Shown here: positions 37,305-48,164 of the stretch, piece by piece
How positions within the stretch are numbered: position 1 is the stretch's first letter
Layout: each line of letters begins with the position of its first letter
Origin: Diplosphaera chodatii
Taxonomy: Eukaryota > Chlorophyta > Trebouxiophyceae > Prasiolales > Stichococcaceae
Direction: 5' to 3'
NCBI GenBank assembly: GCA_032358165.1
Contig: JAALGY010000037.1
Location: 769,001-833,000, forward strand
DNA: 64,000 nucleotides
Position numbers and translations under genes: made by a program
The notes under the pieces: model-generated
Told to the model about the DNA's origin: nothing
Database searches by the model: none
Seen by the model: the letters and a program-made list of their open reading frames with translations, nothing else

Positions 37305-39742
37305 ATGGCGTTTGCGACGTCCGGCGCCCCGGCCCTGAATTGGGGCGGAGCAAGCACGCCGGCCGCCCCAGCGCCGTCCCTGTTTGGCACGCCAGCCTCG
37401 ACGCCCAGCCTGTTTGGCGCGTCCGCCGCGCCGGCCGCCTCCACGCCGTCCCTGTTTGGCACGCCGACGTCCACGCCCAGCCTGTTTGGCGCGTCCGCCG
37501 CGGCGTCGACGCCCAGCCTGTTCAGCTCGACGGCGACGCCAAACCCGTTCGGCGCCGCGAGCACGCCTGCAGCGTCCAGCAGCTCGCTCTTCGGCGGCGG
37601 CGCTGCGGCGGGATCGCTGTTCGGGGGGACCGCCGCCAGCACTCCGTCCCTGTTCGGCGGCACGGCCGCCAGCACGCCGTCGCTGTTTGGGGCGGCCAGC
37701 ACGCCCGCAGCGGGCAGCGCCTTTGGCGGCGGTGGCCTCTTCGGCGCCAGCCAGCCAGCGCAGCAGACCTCTCTGATCGGCAGCTTCGGCACGCAGCAGG
37801 TGGGTTGCATCGCCGAAGTGCAGCACGGCCCCGTCGCAGGTGTTGCTCTGTTTGGCCCGTGGTGAATCCCGTACGACCAAGTGAGCACTGCTTCCTGTCA
37901 TTGATGCCGCAGGCACAGCAGCAGCAGCAGCAGCAGCAGGCAGGCGCACTGGCGGCGTTCGGCGGGCCGCTGCAGCCGGATATGGCAGCGGCGCGTGAGA
38001 TCGAGGCGCTCAAAGACGCATTTGCGGGCGGACCGGGGCACCCGCGCTACCGCTTTGCGGTGCTGCTGCTGAACGTGGTCGACAACCCGGCCTCCCGCGT
38101 GAAGCTGCCAGGTCGGTGATCTGCAGCCCTGCATCCCTTTGATGACGCACGCCAGGTCTGTCAGAACACCATTCAGGAGCCGCAGGGGCAAGCACTTGTG
38201 GTGGTGACCGGGGCGGCAGGCCTGTGGTGGTCGCAGCTGTGGCACATTGCAGCCTGATCAGACAGTTTGCCGATCAGGGGTGGATGATCTGGCGTGGCGG
38301 GAGGCGGTGCAGCGGGCGGGGGGGCCCGATAACCCGGACCGCCTGTGGCCGGTGCTGGCCGCCGGCCTAACTGACCTGCGCTCCCGCGAGGCCGCCCAGG
38401 TGCACCCTGCTGCTGTATCACAGCTGCTGACATGCTGGTCGGACTGAACGGGTGCGGCTTGTGGCTGCGTAGGCCCGCATCAGGATGCTGAGCGCCAGGC
38501 TGTGAGGAGTGTCGCAGGGACAGCCTTGTAGCCTGTGAGCCTGGCCACGCCGCTGATGACACCACCACCACCACTCGGTTCCACCCTGTGCTGCCCACAG
38601 GCGGCGGCGCTGGAGGAGCACAGGGCGCGGCTGAGCGCAGCGGCGGTGGCGGTGCGGGAGCTGGGCCGCCGGCGAGAGGCGCTCCTGTCCGGCCGCCTGG
38701 AGGCTGTCAAGCGGCGCGAGGTCCGTGTCGACTCTTTGCCCGTGTGGCCCTCTTGTCTTCACCTTTTCGAGGGCAGATTCATCGCAAGTACAGCATGAAT
38801 GGTCGAGACTCGTATCGGCATCCCGCCGTGAGGTGACATCCCACGCCGCTGCTGCGACCTGGTGCCAGCGTTGGAGTGCGCGCCGCGCAGGTGCAGCTGG
38901 GGCAGCAGCTGCTGCGGCTGGCGCGGCAGGTGGACGCCCTGGAGGGGCGCTTCGCCGCGGCCATGGGCCACCGCCCGCCCGGCGCCCGGGAGGCGACGGC
39001 GGAGGCGGGGGACCGGCTGGCGTCGCTCGAAAAGGGCCTCAGCACCACCAGCGCAGGTGCCAAACACGTGGCATAACGAATGGACAGAGGGACACCATCA
39101 GTATCAAAGCACCGACCAACTTGGCTCGCATCAGCTACTTGCGCCCCTTTGCAGCGGCCATCGTCGGCTGATTGGCGTCTGGTGCAGGCTGGTCCAATAG
39201 TGTCATAGGACGCTGAGGCATTGCCATGCAGTGTCACATTGCATGACATTCAATGTGCTTTGTGCATGCGCCATCCTGCAACACGAACACACGTGGACTC
39301 ATGACCTCACGAACAACATCCTATCCTTGCAGCTGCGCTGCCCCGGCGCGTGGCCGCGCTGGCGGAGCGGGCGCAGGCGCGGCTGGACAGCAGCCAAAAG
39401 GGCCGCGATGGCGACGGCGGCGGCGAGGCGGCCGCGCTGGATGAGGCGTCGCTCCGCAGCCTGCTGTCGCTGCTGAAGCAGCAGCAGTCGTCGCTGGCCG
39501 CGCTCGAGGTGCGCATGAGCACCCGTCGACGATGCATCGCGGCAACAGCAGGGTGGTGATTGATGCCTGCCAGCCGGTCTGCAGAGTAGGTGACACCATG
39601 CTCTAGATGTTATGATCCTCGACCACCGACGCTCAGGCTGCACTCCCTGCTGCAGGGCGTGTTGCATAAAGATAATCGCGATCTGGCGATCATGCTGGAC
39701 AACGAGGGGGATGCGGTCCCCATGGCTGTCATCACTGCATGA
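37305..39742 (+). CDS. NUP54: FG-repeat nucleoporin NUP54
   Basis: Component of the central channel of the nuclear pore, acting in the NUP62-NUP58-NUP54 complex. The start at 37305 (MAFATSGAPALNWGG) opens an FG-repeat region of about 165 residues with many SLFG units (TPSLFGA, TPSLFGT) plus FGAS, GLFG and NPFG. A poly-Gln stretch follows at 37916. The structured part begins MAAAREIEALKDAF and YRFAVLLLNVVDNPASRVK, continues with the NUP54 signature AWREAVQRAGGPDNPDRLW (near 38295-38350), and then coiled-coil exons: RARLSAAAVAVRELGRRREA, VQLGQQLLRLARQVDALEGR, SLRSLLSLLKQQQSSLAALE. The last exon (39657-39742) encodes HKDNRDLAIMLDNEGD and stops at TGA 39740-39742. Seven or eight exons. Confidence 0.9.
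37916..37939 (+). repeat. (CAG)8 microsatellite encoding poly-Gln in NUP54
   Basis: Eight perfect CAG units directly follow the intron acceptor of NUP54 exon 2. They encode eight Gln residues at the border between FG repeats and the structured domain. The tract is prone to length variation. Confidence 0.95.
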
Positions 39743-40189
39743 GGGCCAGCGCTGCAGTATGGCGTCAGCTCCTCATGCCTGAGACAGGCCCAGCTGCGCA
39801 GCGCCCCTGCTGCGCAACGAACAACGTGGTTGCAAGGCCCGGCTGCAGCTTGTGCAGCTGACCGTGGGTCAATGCTTGAGGGTGACCATATACTGTGACA
39901 GGTCAGACAGCTCGTTGTCTGTTGCGCTTCCTGGTGAACATTACAACAACGCTCAGCGCGAACAATGCAACTGCAGACCGACCATATCTAGATCCTCTAG
40001 TGTAACAACAATACAGCCAGTGACTGGGAAATCGATTCGTGCGGACCCACCGCAGGAAGCAACAGAACCGGCTTCTTGGAATGCGCACATCGAGCACATG
40101 CTGAATCTGCACTTCTGCATTTGCAATTTGCGTACACTCGACTCCCCACGCTACGGCATTGAGATTGCACCAGGTCTTGGCAACTGAGC
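39743..40189. other. Spacer between NUP54 and the DNL zinc-finger gene
   Basis: About 450 bp between two plus-strand genes. A TGTAA motif at 40001-40005, 259 nt after the NUP54 stop, is a candidate poly(A) signal. No gene is supported. Confidence 0.4.
40001..40005 (+). promoter_or_regulatory. Candidate TGTAA poly(A) signal for NUP54
   Basis: Chlorophytes commonly use UGUAA about 15-25 nt before the cleavage site. This copy lies 259 nt after the NUP54 stop and 185 nt before the next start. A five-base motif can occur by chance. Confidence 0.4.
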
Positions 40190-41375
40190 ATGCAGCGACG
40201 TGCTGCGATGTCGCTCGCTGCACAGGCACTGCGGGAGTTTCGAGACAGGTGATGGCTTCCGCCCATGCATGCAGCTGAGGCATGTCGCACCTGCCCGCCT
40301 GCGAACAGGGTAGAGGTACATTGAGGAGTATCACGTTACTTCATCTGCAGGGCTGCACTGACACAGAGGCCAGCCGGCTTTCTGGCCCAATACAGCCGAC
40401 CGCAGGCGCAAGCCGCGGCTTTCAGCGGCAACAGCAATGAAAAGGTTGCAGCCCAGCAGTCGCAACCACCGGTAGCATCAGGTAGGAAGGCATTGCATCC
40501 TCCAGCAGCAACGCTGGTTCTGTAGCGCCCACCAACGAACTTGGCATATGCACTGACAGCGAACCTGGCGTGCAGGGGACACCGCAAATGCGAGTTCTGG
40601 GCCAGCAACTGATGCAAATGCCGGGTATGCCGAATGCTGCACAGTCTGATGGTGAACCGGTTGGAATGACGCGCTGCTGCATCTGTTGTGCTTCCGCCGT
40701 GACAGCTAGTGATGCGCAGGGAGCAGGAAGGGCGGCTGGCGCTCATCTTCACTTGCAACAAATGCAGTAAGGGGGCCTACTTTTGTGCCGGAACTATGTT
40801 GCTTTGTCCGTGGGTCCCGCCCAGTCAGCCCGTGCCACACTCCTTTCGTCTAGAAGTGCCTGTAGCTTACTAAAAGCTCCTGTTGGTCTGCTCTGCAGAC
40901 AACCGTGCAATGCGCAGCTTTAGCAAGCAGGCATACACATCCGGGGTCGTCATCATCAAGTGCCCCGAGTGCGGCAGCCGCCACCTGATTGCCGACCGCC
41001 TCGGCTGGTTTGGCGACAATGCATCTGTAGAGACCATCTTGAAGGACAAGGGCCAAGGTGAGAATCACTGAAATTGCTGCAGCACATGGTTCAGCGCGTG
41101 CACTGCATGCCTCGTTTTGTATGGCTTGCTGCAGATCTGCCCGTGTTTTTCTGTGCAGATGTGCGATGGCATGAAACTGGCGGGACACTGGAGTTGTCAG
41201 ATGCGGATGCAGCAGCATGGTCGCAGGTGCTGCAGTTGGCCAAGTGGAAGACCTGCAATGGTATTCAATGCCTCTGCTGATGTACCAGTGGCTTCATGAG
41301 GGTGGAGAGGTGTGTGCACTGCATTTGCAGGCGATTGAGGAGGCCAAAGCAGATGCAGCAGCCAAGGCCAGCTGA
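40190..41375 (+). CDS. DNL-type zinc finger protein, mitochondrial HSP70 escort (HEP1/ZIM17/DNLZ)
   Basis: Family members bind mitochondrial or plastid HSP70 and keep it soluble. I resolve seven exons with consistent phases: 40190-40248, 40351-40481, 40576-40624, 40720-40766, 40899-41057, 41159-41226 and 41331-41375, giving 185 residues. The N-terminus MQRRAAMSLAAQALREFRDR is Arg-rich, without acidic residues until position 16, and looks like an amphipathic mitochondrial presequence. The zinc finger has CNKC (split by an intron) and CPECG, separated by SFSKQAYTSGVVIIK, then SRHLIADRLGWFGD. The name-giving Asp-Asn-Leu is Asp-Arg-Leu here. The C-terminal tail is acidic, then Ala/Lys-rich, ending at TGA 41373-41375. 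RPN10 is convergent, 120 bp away. Confidence 0.9.
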
Positions 41376-41478
41376 GCATATGACAGGTGGCTGGCAGATG
41401 GTGAATGGCAGATTGGTGTTGCACAGGACACCGTCTGTCGCTTTGTCAGAACCTGACGGCAGTATGTTTAGGAACTCT

Positions 41479-41483
41479 GTAAC
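41479..41483 (+). promoter_or_regulatory. Candidate TGTAA poly(A) signal for DNL zinc-finger gene
   Basis: TGTAA lies 104 nt after the DNLZ stop and only 13 nt before the convergent RPN10 stop codon. If it is used, the DNLZ transcript would end within or beyond the RPN10 coding end and the two transcripts would overlap. Confidence 0.5.
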
Positions 41484-41495
41484 ATGCTGCAGCCT

Positions 41496-44400
41496 TCACT
41501 CCTTCTTGTCACCCTCCTCCTTCCCCTCCGTGCTGTCATCCGCGCTGCCGTTGCCACCACCCTACACAAAACCAGCACAGGGGGGTTTCTACCTCGGGTC
41601 CAAGCTAAATGGCACCTACTTGTCTTGACCAGCTGTTCCTTCTGTGCATCTGCTGCCACGAGGCAGCAGGCACACCAGCAGGCGCACCTGCAGGTTGCGC
41701 AGCGTGGCCTGCAGCGCGGGGTCGTTGGGGTCCACGCCCGGCAGGCCGGCCAGCACCGACTGCAGGTAGGCCGGGTCGCCCAGGAGGCCCGCCACATCAG
41801 ACGATGCGCCGCCGGCTTCATCGCCCGCCGGCGTGCTCTGTAAACAGGCAACGTGTTGGCTGCCTCAGATGTGTTCCATGCTAGTGTGATCAGCGGTCAC
41901 CAGCTTCACCAACTAGAGGATGAGCTTTTCACTCCTAGACAACGTGAAGCTTTCCTACCAGCAATAGCATTGTCGAACATGTCAGGCGGTGCTCACACTG
42001 TGTTGCATATGCGCGCACCTGAGGCGTGGATGTGGCGGGTGCTGGCGCTGCAGCTGCCGGCGCCCCAGAGGCAGGCGGCGCAGCAGCCGAGTCCCCGGCA
42101 AAGTCGGACATCGACATGGCCAGCGCCGCCGCCAGCTCTGGGTCTTCAATGTCCTCAGCCATGTCAGCATCGCCTGCATCCACAGCACGATACGCTTGAC
42201 GCGGACAAATTTGTGAAGAGGGCTCTGCTGGGAGTTGCTCCTCGCCAATGCAGCTCACGTTTCATACACATGGAGGCGACAGAGTTGGACCAGGATTTTG
42301 TCAAAGTGACTGCTGCAGTATCTCAGCGCACCGCCCAGTAACGGCTGCTGCTCTGGGGTGGCCGCGGCGGGGGGCGCCGGGGCGCGCTCGGGCGCCGACG
42401 GGGTGGGCGCGGGGGCGGAGGAGGCCGCGGGGGTGGCCGCCACCGGGGCGGCGCTGCTGGTGGCGGCGTCCGGCGCCGGCCCATCCACGTCCATCGACAT
42501 CGCCAGCGCCTGTGGGACAGCACCCACTTGCTTTGGCATGAGACCACATTGGCGAGCAGCCGTTGAGGGGCATCCAACCACGTCGACCGATGTTGCCATC
42601 CCGAGGGCATACAGCAAGTGTGACACCATGCACCCCTGCACCGGGCAGCGGCACAAACAGATGCCCGGTGCTGAGGAAGCCTGATGCCACAGTTGCTATA
42701 TCGGTGCAAGGCAATGAGCAGCAGGTATCGGTGCCGGTCGCATGGCAAGCCTGGTGTGCGATGCGCAGAGGAAGTGGGTACCTGCTGCAGCAGCGCATCC
42801 TCGTCCATTGGCTCAGCCCCAGACCCCGCCGCGGGTCCAGCCGCGCCCTCCCCTGCGGGCGCGCCCTCCCCCGCTGCAGCACCCTCCGCAGGCTGGCCCT
42901 CCCCTGCAGCGAAGGGCAGCAGCCCGTCTGGGTTGGGTCACAGACACACACCTCATGAAAGCCGCTGATCACTTGGTGGAGTCCGACAGCACGCATGCAA
43001 CAACATGAACAGGCCGGTTGCCTTCGTATGACCACCCATATGCCACAGGCTGTTGTGAGATCAGGTCATACCGAGATGCAATCTGACATACCAAGCCCGT
43101 TCTTGCGTGCTTGATTAGCAGCTCGCTTATCATCATCAGCAACAATATGAGCAGGCCCAAGGCTCACCGCCTGTTTGCTGGCGCGCGCGCTCCTCCTCGA
43201 GCGACACCCGCAGCGCCAGCGCCAGCTCCGGATCCAAGTTGGCATCCACACCAAACTCGAAACCGCCGCCCCCCTCGCCCTGCAGAAATGAATGGAAGCT
43301 CGAGCTATTCCTCGATACAGGGCCGAGTGGCACATGGTAGCACGGCAATAAATCAAGTGGTAAAAGTTGCAAACTGTGCTCGAGAGGAAACGAGTGGGGA
43401 AATGTGGAACGAGACGCACCTCAGCAGCGCCACCAGGGCCGGCAGCGTAGCCGGCGCCGCCGTCGTGCTGGTAGATGGGCGACCCGAACAACTGGTCCGA
43501 CAGGATGGTCCCCGCTGGGACCGTCACCAGGTGGCTGTTGTTGTCGCTGCTGTTGACGGCCTCGATGAACGCCGTCAGCTTCTCCTCATTTTCGGTGCCC
43601 TCGTTGCCGAAGCTGCGATGTGAGGATGCAGGCATTCATATGCTGAATGTGACAAGGTTTGACCACGGGCCATAAGTTGATATGTCTCCTGAATTGCATG
43701 CAAGATGTCTTAGCGAAATACTCACGAGACGACGTCCACAGCCACATTGTTCTTCTTCAGCTTCCTTGCTATCCTTACAAGGTCCTTCTGCAGGGCCCAG
43801 GAGTGCATTTGAGGGACACGCAGGGAGGGACATGCATGCGGCACTCACGGATGACCTGCCAGACATGTGCAGTCATCCATGTACTGAATGGCATCTGACT
43901 ACCACACCTGTGACTCCGCCAGAGGGCTGCCAACAAAGATGACAATGCGCTGGCGCTGGTTCTTGTTTTGCCTGTGCTTTAGCGCAAGCTGCGCAATCTG
44001 CACCGCCGCTGCAAAATTGGCCTCGCCCTCGATCTCGAGGCTAGCCATCGAGTTCAGCACCTTGCAGAGCAAAACGCCACCATATTCTCGTGTGTGTAAG
44101 CGACAGCTGTGAGCCTGGAGCTGCCTGGCATGCAGGACGACATCGTAATGTTGCTCATGCTGAGGCATGGCCACCGCTGGACGGGTTGTTGACAGCTGGT
44201 GAACAGCCGGAACAACACAGACATGTGCAGTGGCCAACACCTTGCCCAGGTCGGGAGTTGGGGTCACCAGCACCCGCGGCGTCTTGCCCGCCATCGTCAG
44301 CACCCCCACCTACAGCACCAGCGTCAAGCCGTGCTGCTTTCCGCTTCTGAAACGCTCAGGGTCACATACAAACAGGCATATCTGGCACCCTGTGCAAGCT

Positions 44401-44736
44401 GAACATGGCTGCCCACCGTGCTCTCCGGGTTCGCCTGCGTCTTGGCGCCAGCAAGCAGGTTCACGGCGTCCTGCTGCGCCTGGAACCTGCGCACATTGGT
44501 ACTGAACGTCAAAGTATGCAACGCAACAGTCACTGCAGTGTGACTGCGCCCAATGCAGCACCACAATAGTATTTGCAGCGGGACGCGCCTCAGAACTATG
44601 CACACGCTGCCGTGGGTAGCTGCATTGTTGCAGGTGTACCCCGAAGCAATCGGATTGCTCACCTGGTGGGTGCATAGTCCCCCGAGCGCGTGTGCTCGCT
44701 GTTGTCCACCACCACTACAGTGGCCTCGAGGCTCAT
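41496..44736 (-). CDS. RPN10: 26S proteasome ubiquitin receptor RPN10/PSMD4
   Basis: Regulatory-particle subunit that captures ubiquitinated substrates. ATG at 44736 gives MSLEATVVVVDNSEHTRSGD, the start of the von Willebrand A domain. Exons continue with FQAQQDAVNLLAGAKTQANP, GVLTMAGKTPRVLVTPTPDL, VLNSMASLEIEGEANFAAAV, IVIFVGSPLAE and LVRIAKKLKKNNVAVDVV (near 43750). Three ubiquitin-interacting motifs follow: LDPELALALRVSLEEERARQ (near 43190-43245), EDALLQQ/ALAMSMDVDG (two exons, 42800 and 42495) and EDPELAAALAMSMSDF (near 42105-42155). Ala/Pro-rich linkers separate them, then LAGLPGVDPNDPALQATL and a Lys/Glu-rich end with TGA at 41496-41498. Three UIMs is the plant-type arrangement; animal PSMD4 has two. 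Confidence 0.95.
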
Positions 44737-45434
44737 CCCAGCACCTCCGGATACTGGAAACCTACAGTCCTCCCTTTACGCGCAGCCAGCACTGAGCGTA
44801 GCTCGTTGCAAATTCGAAGGCGTGTTGGACTATTGGGTTTGCCTGCCAGGCTGAACGGCAGACGAAGGCAATGATGTGAACCAACTTCTTGACCCTCAGT
44901 CCTGAAGACGGCTTGTCTGCCGCGAGGGAAGGACTCAACGTGTGACAAATCGACGTGTATAGCTGCTCTGTGAGTTTTGCACGCTGCGCAACATGTGTAA
45001 GAGTGGTCGCGTCGCATAACTCCCCTGCTCACCGGCGGGCAACCACCGTGAGCAGTGCGTGACATGCAGCATTACAACCTTGCAGCCCCTGGATCGAGCA
45101 CCATCATGGCAGCAAAGTGACACTTTCAGATACAGATATAGCAGAACTGCTGTCACAAATTGGGGCTGGATCTGAATCGGAACTGCGGATCGTTGTGCGA
45201 CAGTAGATACCCTTGGCAGCGCAGTGCCTGATAACGCACTGTTCAGCAGCATCCCAAGCACATTTGAATCGCCTCTGTCTTAACGTTGACCCTGCAGCAT
45301 CATGCTATAGCACCTAAGGGTGGGCCCCCATGGTCAACCCTGCGCAAGGCGCAGGGTGCCCTGGCATGTCGACGGCTGTCATCCACCGCGGGTTGCATCA
45401 GGAGCACCAGCACGGCTTTTTGGCGAAGTGAAGC
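44737..45434. promoter_or_regulatory. Bidirectional upstream region of RPN10 and the STIMATE-like gene
   Basis: About 700 bp between divergent start codons. It must contain both promoters and leaders. No further gene or clear motif is supported. Confidence 0.45.
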
Positions 45435-47098
45435 ATGGTCGACAAGATACAGCCCGCGCAGCTGCAGTGCAAGCTGCTGAATGGCGCACCAGCGCTGTTT
45501 GCGCAGCTGCTGCTTGCCGTCCTGGCCTTCTCCACATTGGTGTACAAAAGGTATCGCCTGCCAAAATATGCATCGTCGAAGGTTCCTGCAGATCGCATGC
45601 CAAATGCCGGTTGTGACGCGACCGATGTGGACGTGTGCAGGCATCGAGAGCGGCCGCAGCGCCCCTATAAGATATGGATCATGGACGTCAGCAAGCAGGT
45701 GTTTTCGTCTGGTGCGGGTCACATATGCGGTGAGTCATGTCATACGTAGACCTTGAAGCTCTGCTTTGGATCCTGGATCGGAACCTTTTTTCCCTTCTGG
45801 TGACAAATGAGCAGCTGCATGATGACACTTTGCACTCGCAGGCTTGATCATAGCTCTGGTGGCCAGCAACAGCGTGGGGCATGCTACCAGCGAATGCGCC
45901 TGGTACTTTGTCGCGTGAGTACTCTTCCCCATAGCTTACAGACTCGTGTCTATTTATGGCCAGCACCGTGACGTGCACCTCAGGGACAACAAGTCTGCCC
46001 CCGGGCCTGGCCCTTACTGTAAACACGACACGATTTTCATGCAGATACACCTTTGACACGACGCTGGGTGTGTCGCTGGCGATCATGCTGCATCGCTTCC
46101 TGCTGCGGTGGGCGAAGCGGTGGCTCCAGCAGCGGTCGCCAGACCCTGAGGCGGCGACCGGCGAGCATGTCGGCATCATCTACAGCGTCGCCATGTGCGG
46201 CGACTACGGTGGGGCCCTATCCGGCGAACTCTGCAACCAACAAGCCTTCTTGTCGCTGGTCCTGAAGCGACGTCACATGCCCAACTTCGCTGATGTTTAC
46301 TGGACTCCAGTGTCCTGCTGCAGGGGACCCGCCATCATGGCATCGGTGGGCAATACAGATGGCAGAGTGGGTGTTTGCCACGATAGCAGCACGGGGTGCC
46401 TGTGGTCTGTTGGTGAGTCGTGTGTGATGAGCCCAGCGCAATTGCAGTTTGATTGTGCAACGCCGGCACGGGATTGCAGATATGGCTCTCCGTCATGTGT
46501 TCGTTGGCTGTGCAGGTGGTGCTTTTGCAGAGGTGGCTCCAGAGGGTTGCGCAACTTTTGGATGGCGCCTTCACGGGGCGGCCCACAGCCGAGCTGTTCA
46601 CAGTCATGATCTGCTGCCCGCTGCTCATGAACATGGTGCAGGTGTGCACCCTTGCCTGTCGTGGCCTCCTCCAGAACCCTGGCAGGGCCTCGAGCGGGGC
46701 AGTAGTAAGTTGCCTGCACTGAGAGCCTGGCAACGGATATGCCGTTACGATGTGGACCCCCAACCTGGTACACAACCACCTGCTGCACACGGCAGGCGTG
46801 GGTCCAGGACGCGGTGCTGAAGCTGAAGCGCAACTTTGGCGGCAGCATCCTGCAGCCGGCGCCGCCGCCCGCAGACGATGGCCCGCTGCTGCCGCCGGCA
46901 GTGCAGCGCTCGGACTCCCCCGGCCGCAACGGCGGCTCAGAGCCGCCGGCGGTCGAGCCGCTGCCGGCCTGGCCCAGCCGCGGCGCCAGCAGCAAGCGCG
47001 GGCCGGCGGCCGGGTCCCCCGCAGCGCTGCCGCCGCAGCTGCTGGCCGCGCCCCTGGAGGTGCAGCTGATTGCCTCCTATCCAGGCGCACCTCTTTGA
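45435..47098 (+). CDS. STIMATE/TMEM110-family multi-pass membrane protein
   Basis: The family covers human STIMATE, an ER regulator of store-operated calcium entry, and yeast vacuolar membrane protein Ypl162c. The start at 45435 (MVDKIQPAQLQCKLLNGAPA) leads into a first membrane helix (FAQLLLAVLAFSTLVY). Then come RPQRPYKIWIMDVSKQVFSS, the family signature, SECAWYFVAYTFDTTLGVSL and GDYGDPPSWHRWAIQ, with GDYGDPP spliced in phase between the exons ending at about 46208 and starting at 46325. Further hydrophobic exons include LFTVMICCPLLMNMVQ. The cytosolic tail (WVQDAVLKLKRNFGG, then Pro/Ser/Ala-rich) ends at 47098. An alternative last exon could be used at about 47481-47504 (ASRLKAN, stop), so the 3' end is uncertain. 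Function in the alga is inferred from family only. Confidence 0.83.
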
Positions 47099-48164
47099 TG
47101 GTTTTAAATCTAATGTGCAGCCAGGGAAGGCACACCCCGCTGGCAGGAGGTGTTGCATGATGAGGTAAGTTACCTGCTGCTCGCACCACAGCTGCCTGCC
47201 ATGACTGCAACAGGCTGTTGCCGTGACTGGTGTGGCTGACTGGCAGCAGGGCTTGATGTCGCTTTTCATGAGCCTGCACACTGGAGCAGCTAGCTTTCGT
47301 GGCTGCGCATGTTTGGTTTTGCATGCGCATCGAGCTCTGCTGCAAGTTGTCGCGCTTGATGCCACGGCAAAGTGCAGGGCTTGCGATCCCATGCCAGGTA
47401 TGAACGAGTTCACGTTCGAATTATGGACGCAAGGCCACTTACTGATCGGGTTCTACTCACAGTGGTTCATCTGCTTGCAGGCGTCAAGGCTGAAGGCAAA
47501 CTAAGACTGAAGTGATCTTTCAAGTATTGCAAATAGATTTGGGGTTACAAGTAGACAATTACACACGGTTCACTTACAAGTGAATGAAGGACTGCAATGA
47601 AGGGCAGACCAACTATTGCAACAGTCAAGACTGGCACAGCAGGCATGACAAGCACAGCAACGATGTTGTGCAGAAAACCAACACTGCGACTACCGTGCAG
47701 CTGGCCACCGTGGCCATGTAGAGTGGTGGCGACACTACTTCGGCCATCGCAAGCGCCCAGGGCCACCCTGCAAAGCAGGACAAAACATGCTTGCAAAGCT
47801 GGAAGGCGCAGCGAGTGACATATATACGTACCGTATTCGTCTTGTAGAGATCTGAGACCATGGTCATAGACACCTGCCTGTACACTGCGTCCCGCCACAT
47901 AGACAGCCGATGCCATAGACATCTCAAAGACAGCTGGTAGGTAGCAGTGAGATAATGTCGCCAGTTGTCTCTCAACTGTCTATCATGATGTCCACGGACT
48001 GTCTACCATGTGTCCACCAGGCTGTATACATAAAATTAGGGTATAGACATGCGACAGACATATCATAAACACCCCGAGACATCTCTCCATTCCCGGAGTG
48101 TGCATGCCGCACACAAGCAGCCGGCCGTGTATGCAGCAGCAGCACAGCCTCCCCTCACCTGTCC
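47099..48164. other. Intergenic region with a TAGACA/TGTCTA cluster
   Basis: About 1.07 kb between the STIMATE-like gene and the 3' end of a minus-strand gene. It is less GC-rich than its surroundings. TTACA (TGTAA on the minus strand) occurs three times in 47541-47580 and may mark poly(A) sites for the minus-strand gene if its 3' untranslated region is long. A cluster of TAGACA hexamers lies at 47867-48049. No gene is supported. Confidence 0.5.
47867..48049. repeat. Cluster of six TAGACA/TGTCTA hexamers with an imperfect 23-nt tandem repeat
   Basis: TAGACA occurs at 47867, 47900, 47916 and 48044, and its reverse complement TGTCTA at 47977 and 48000, all within 183 bp. The two TGTCTA copies sit in a degenerate tandem repeat of CTGTCTAYCATGATGTCCAC type at 47976-48020. 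The chance expectation for six copies of one hexamer on either strand in this span is well below one. Confidence 0.75.

Noticed and set aside
37185..37949. 254-codon Arg/Ala-rich open frame on the minus strand
   Set aside because: It is antisense to the NUP54 FG-repeat exon; its composition is the mirror of SLFG repeats and GC bias.
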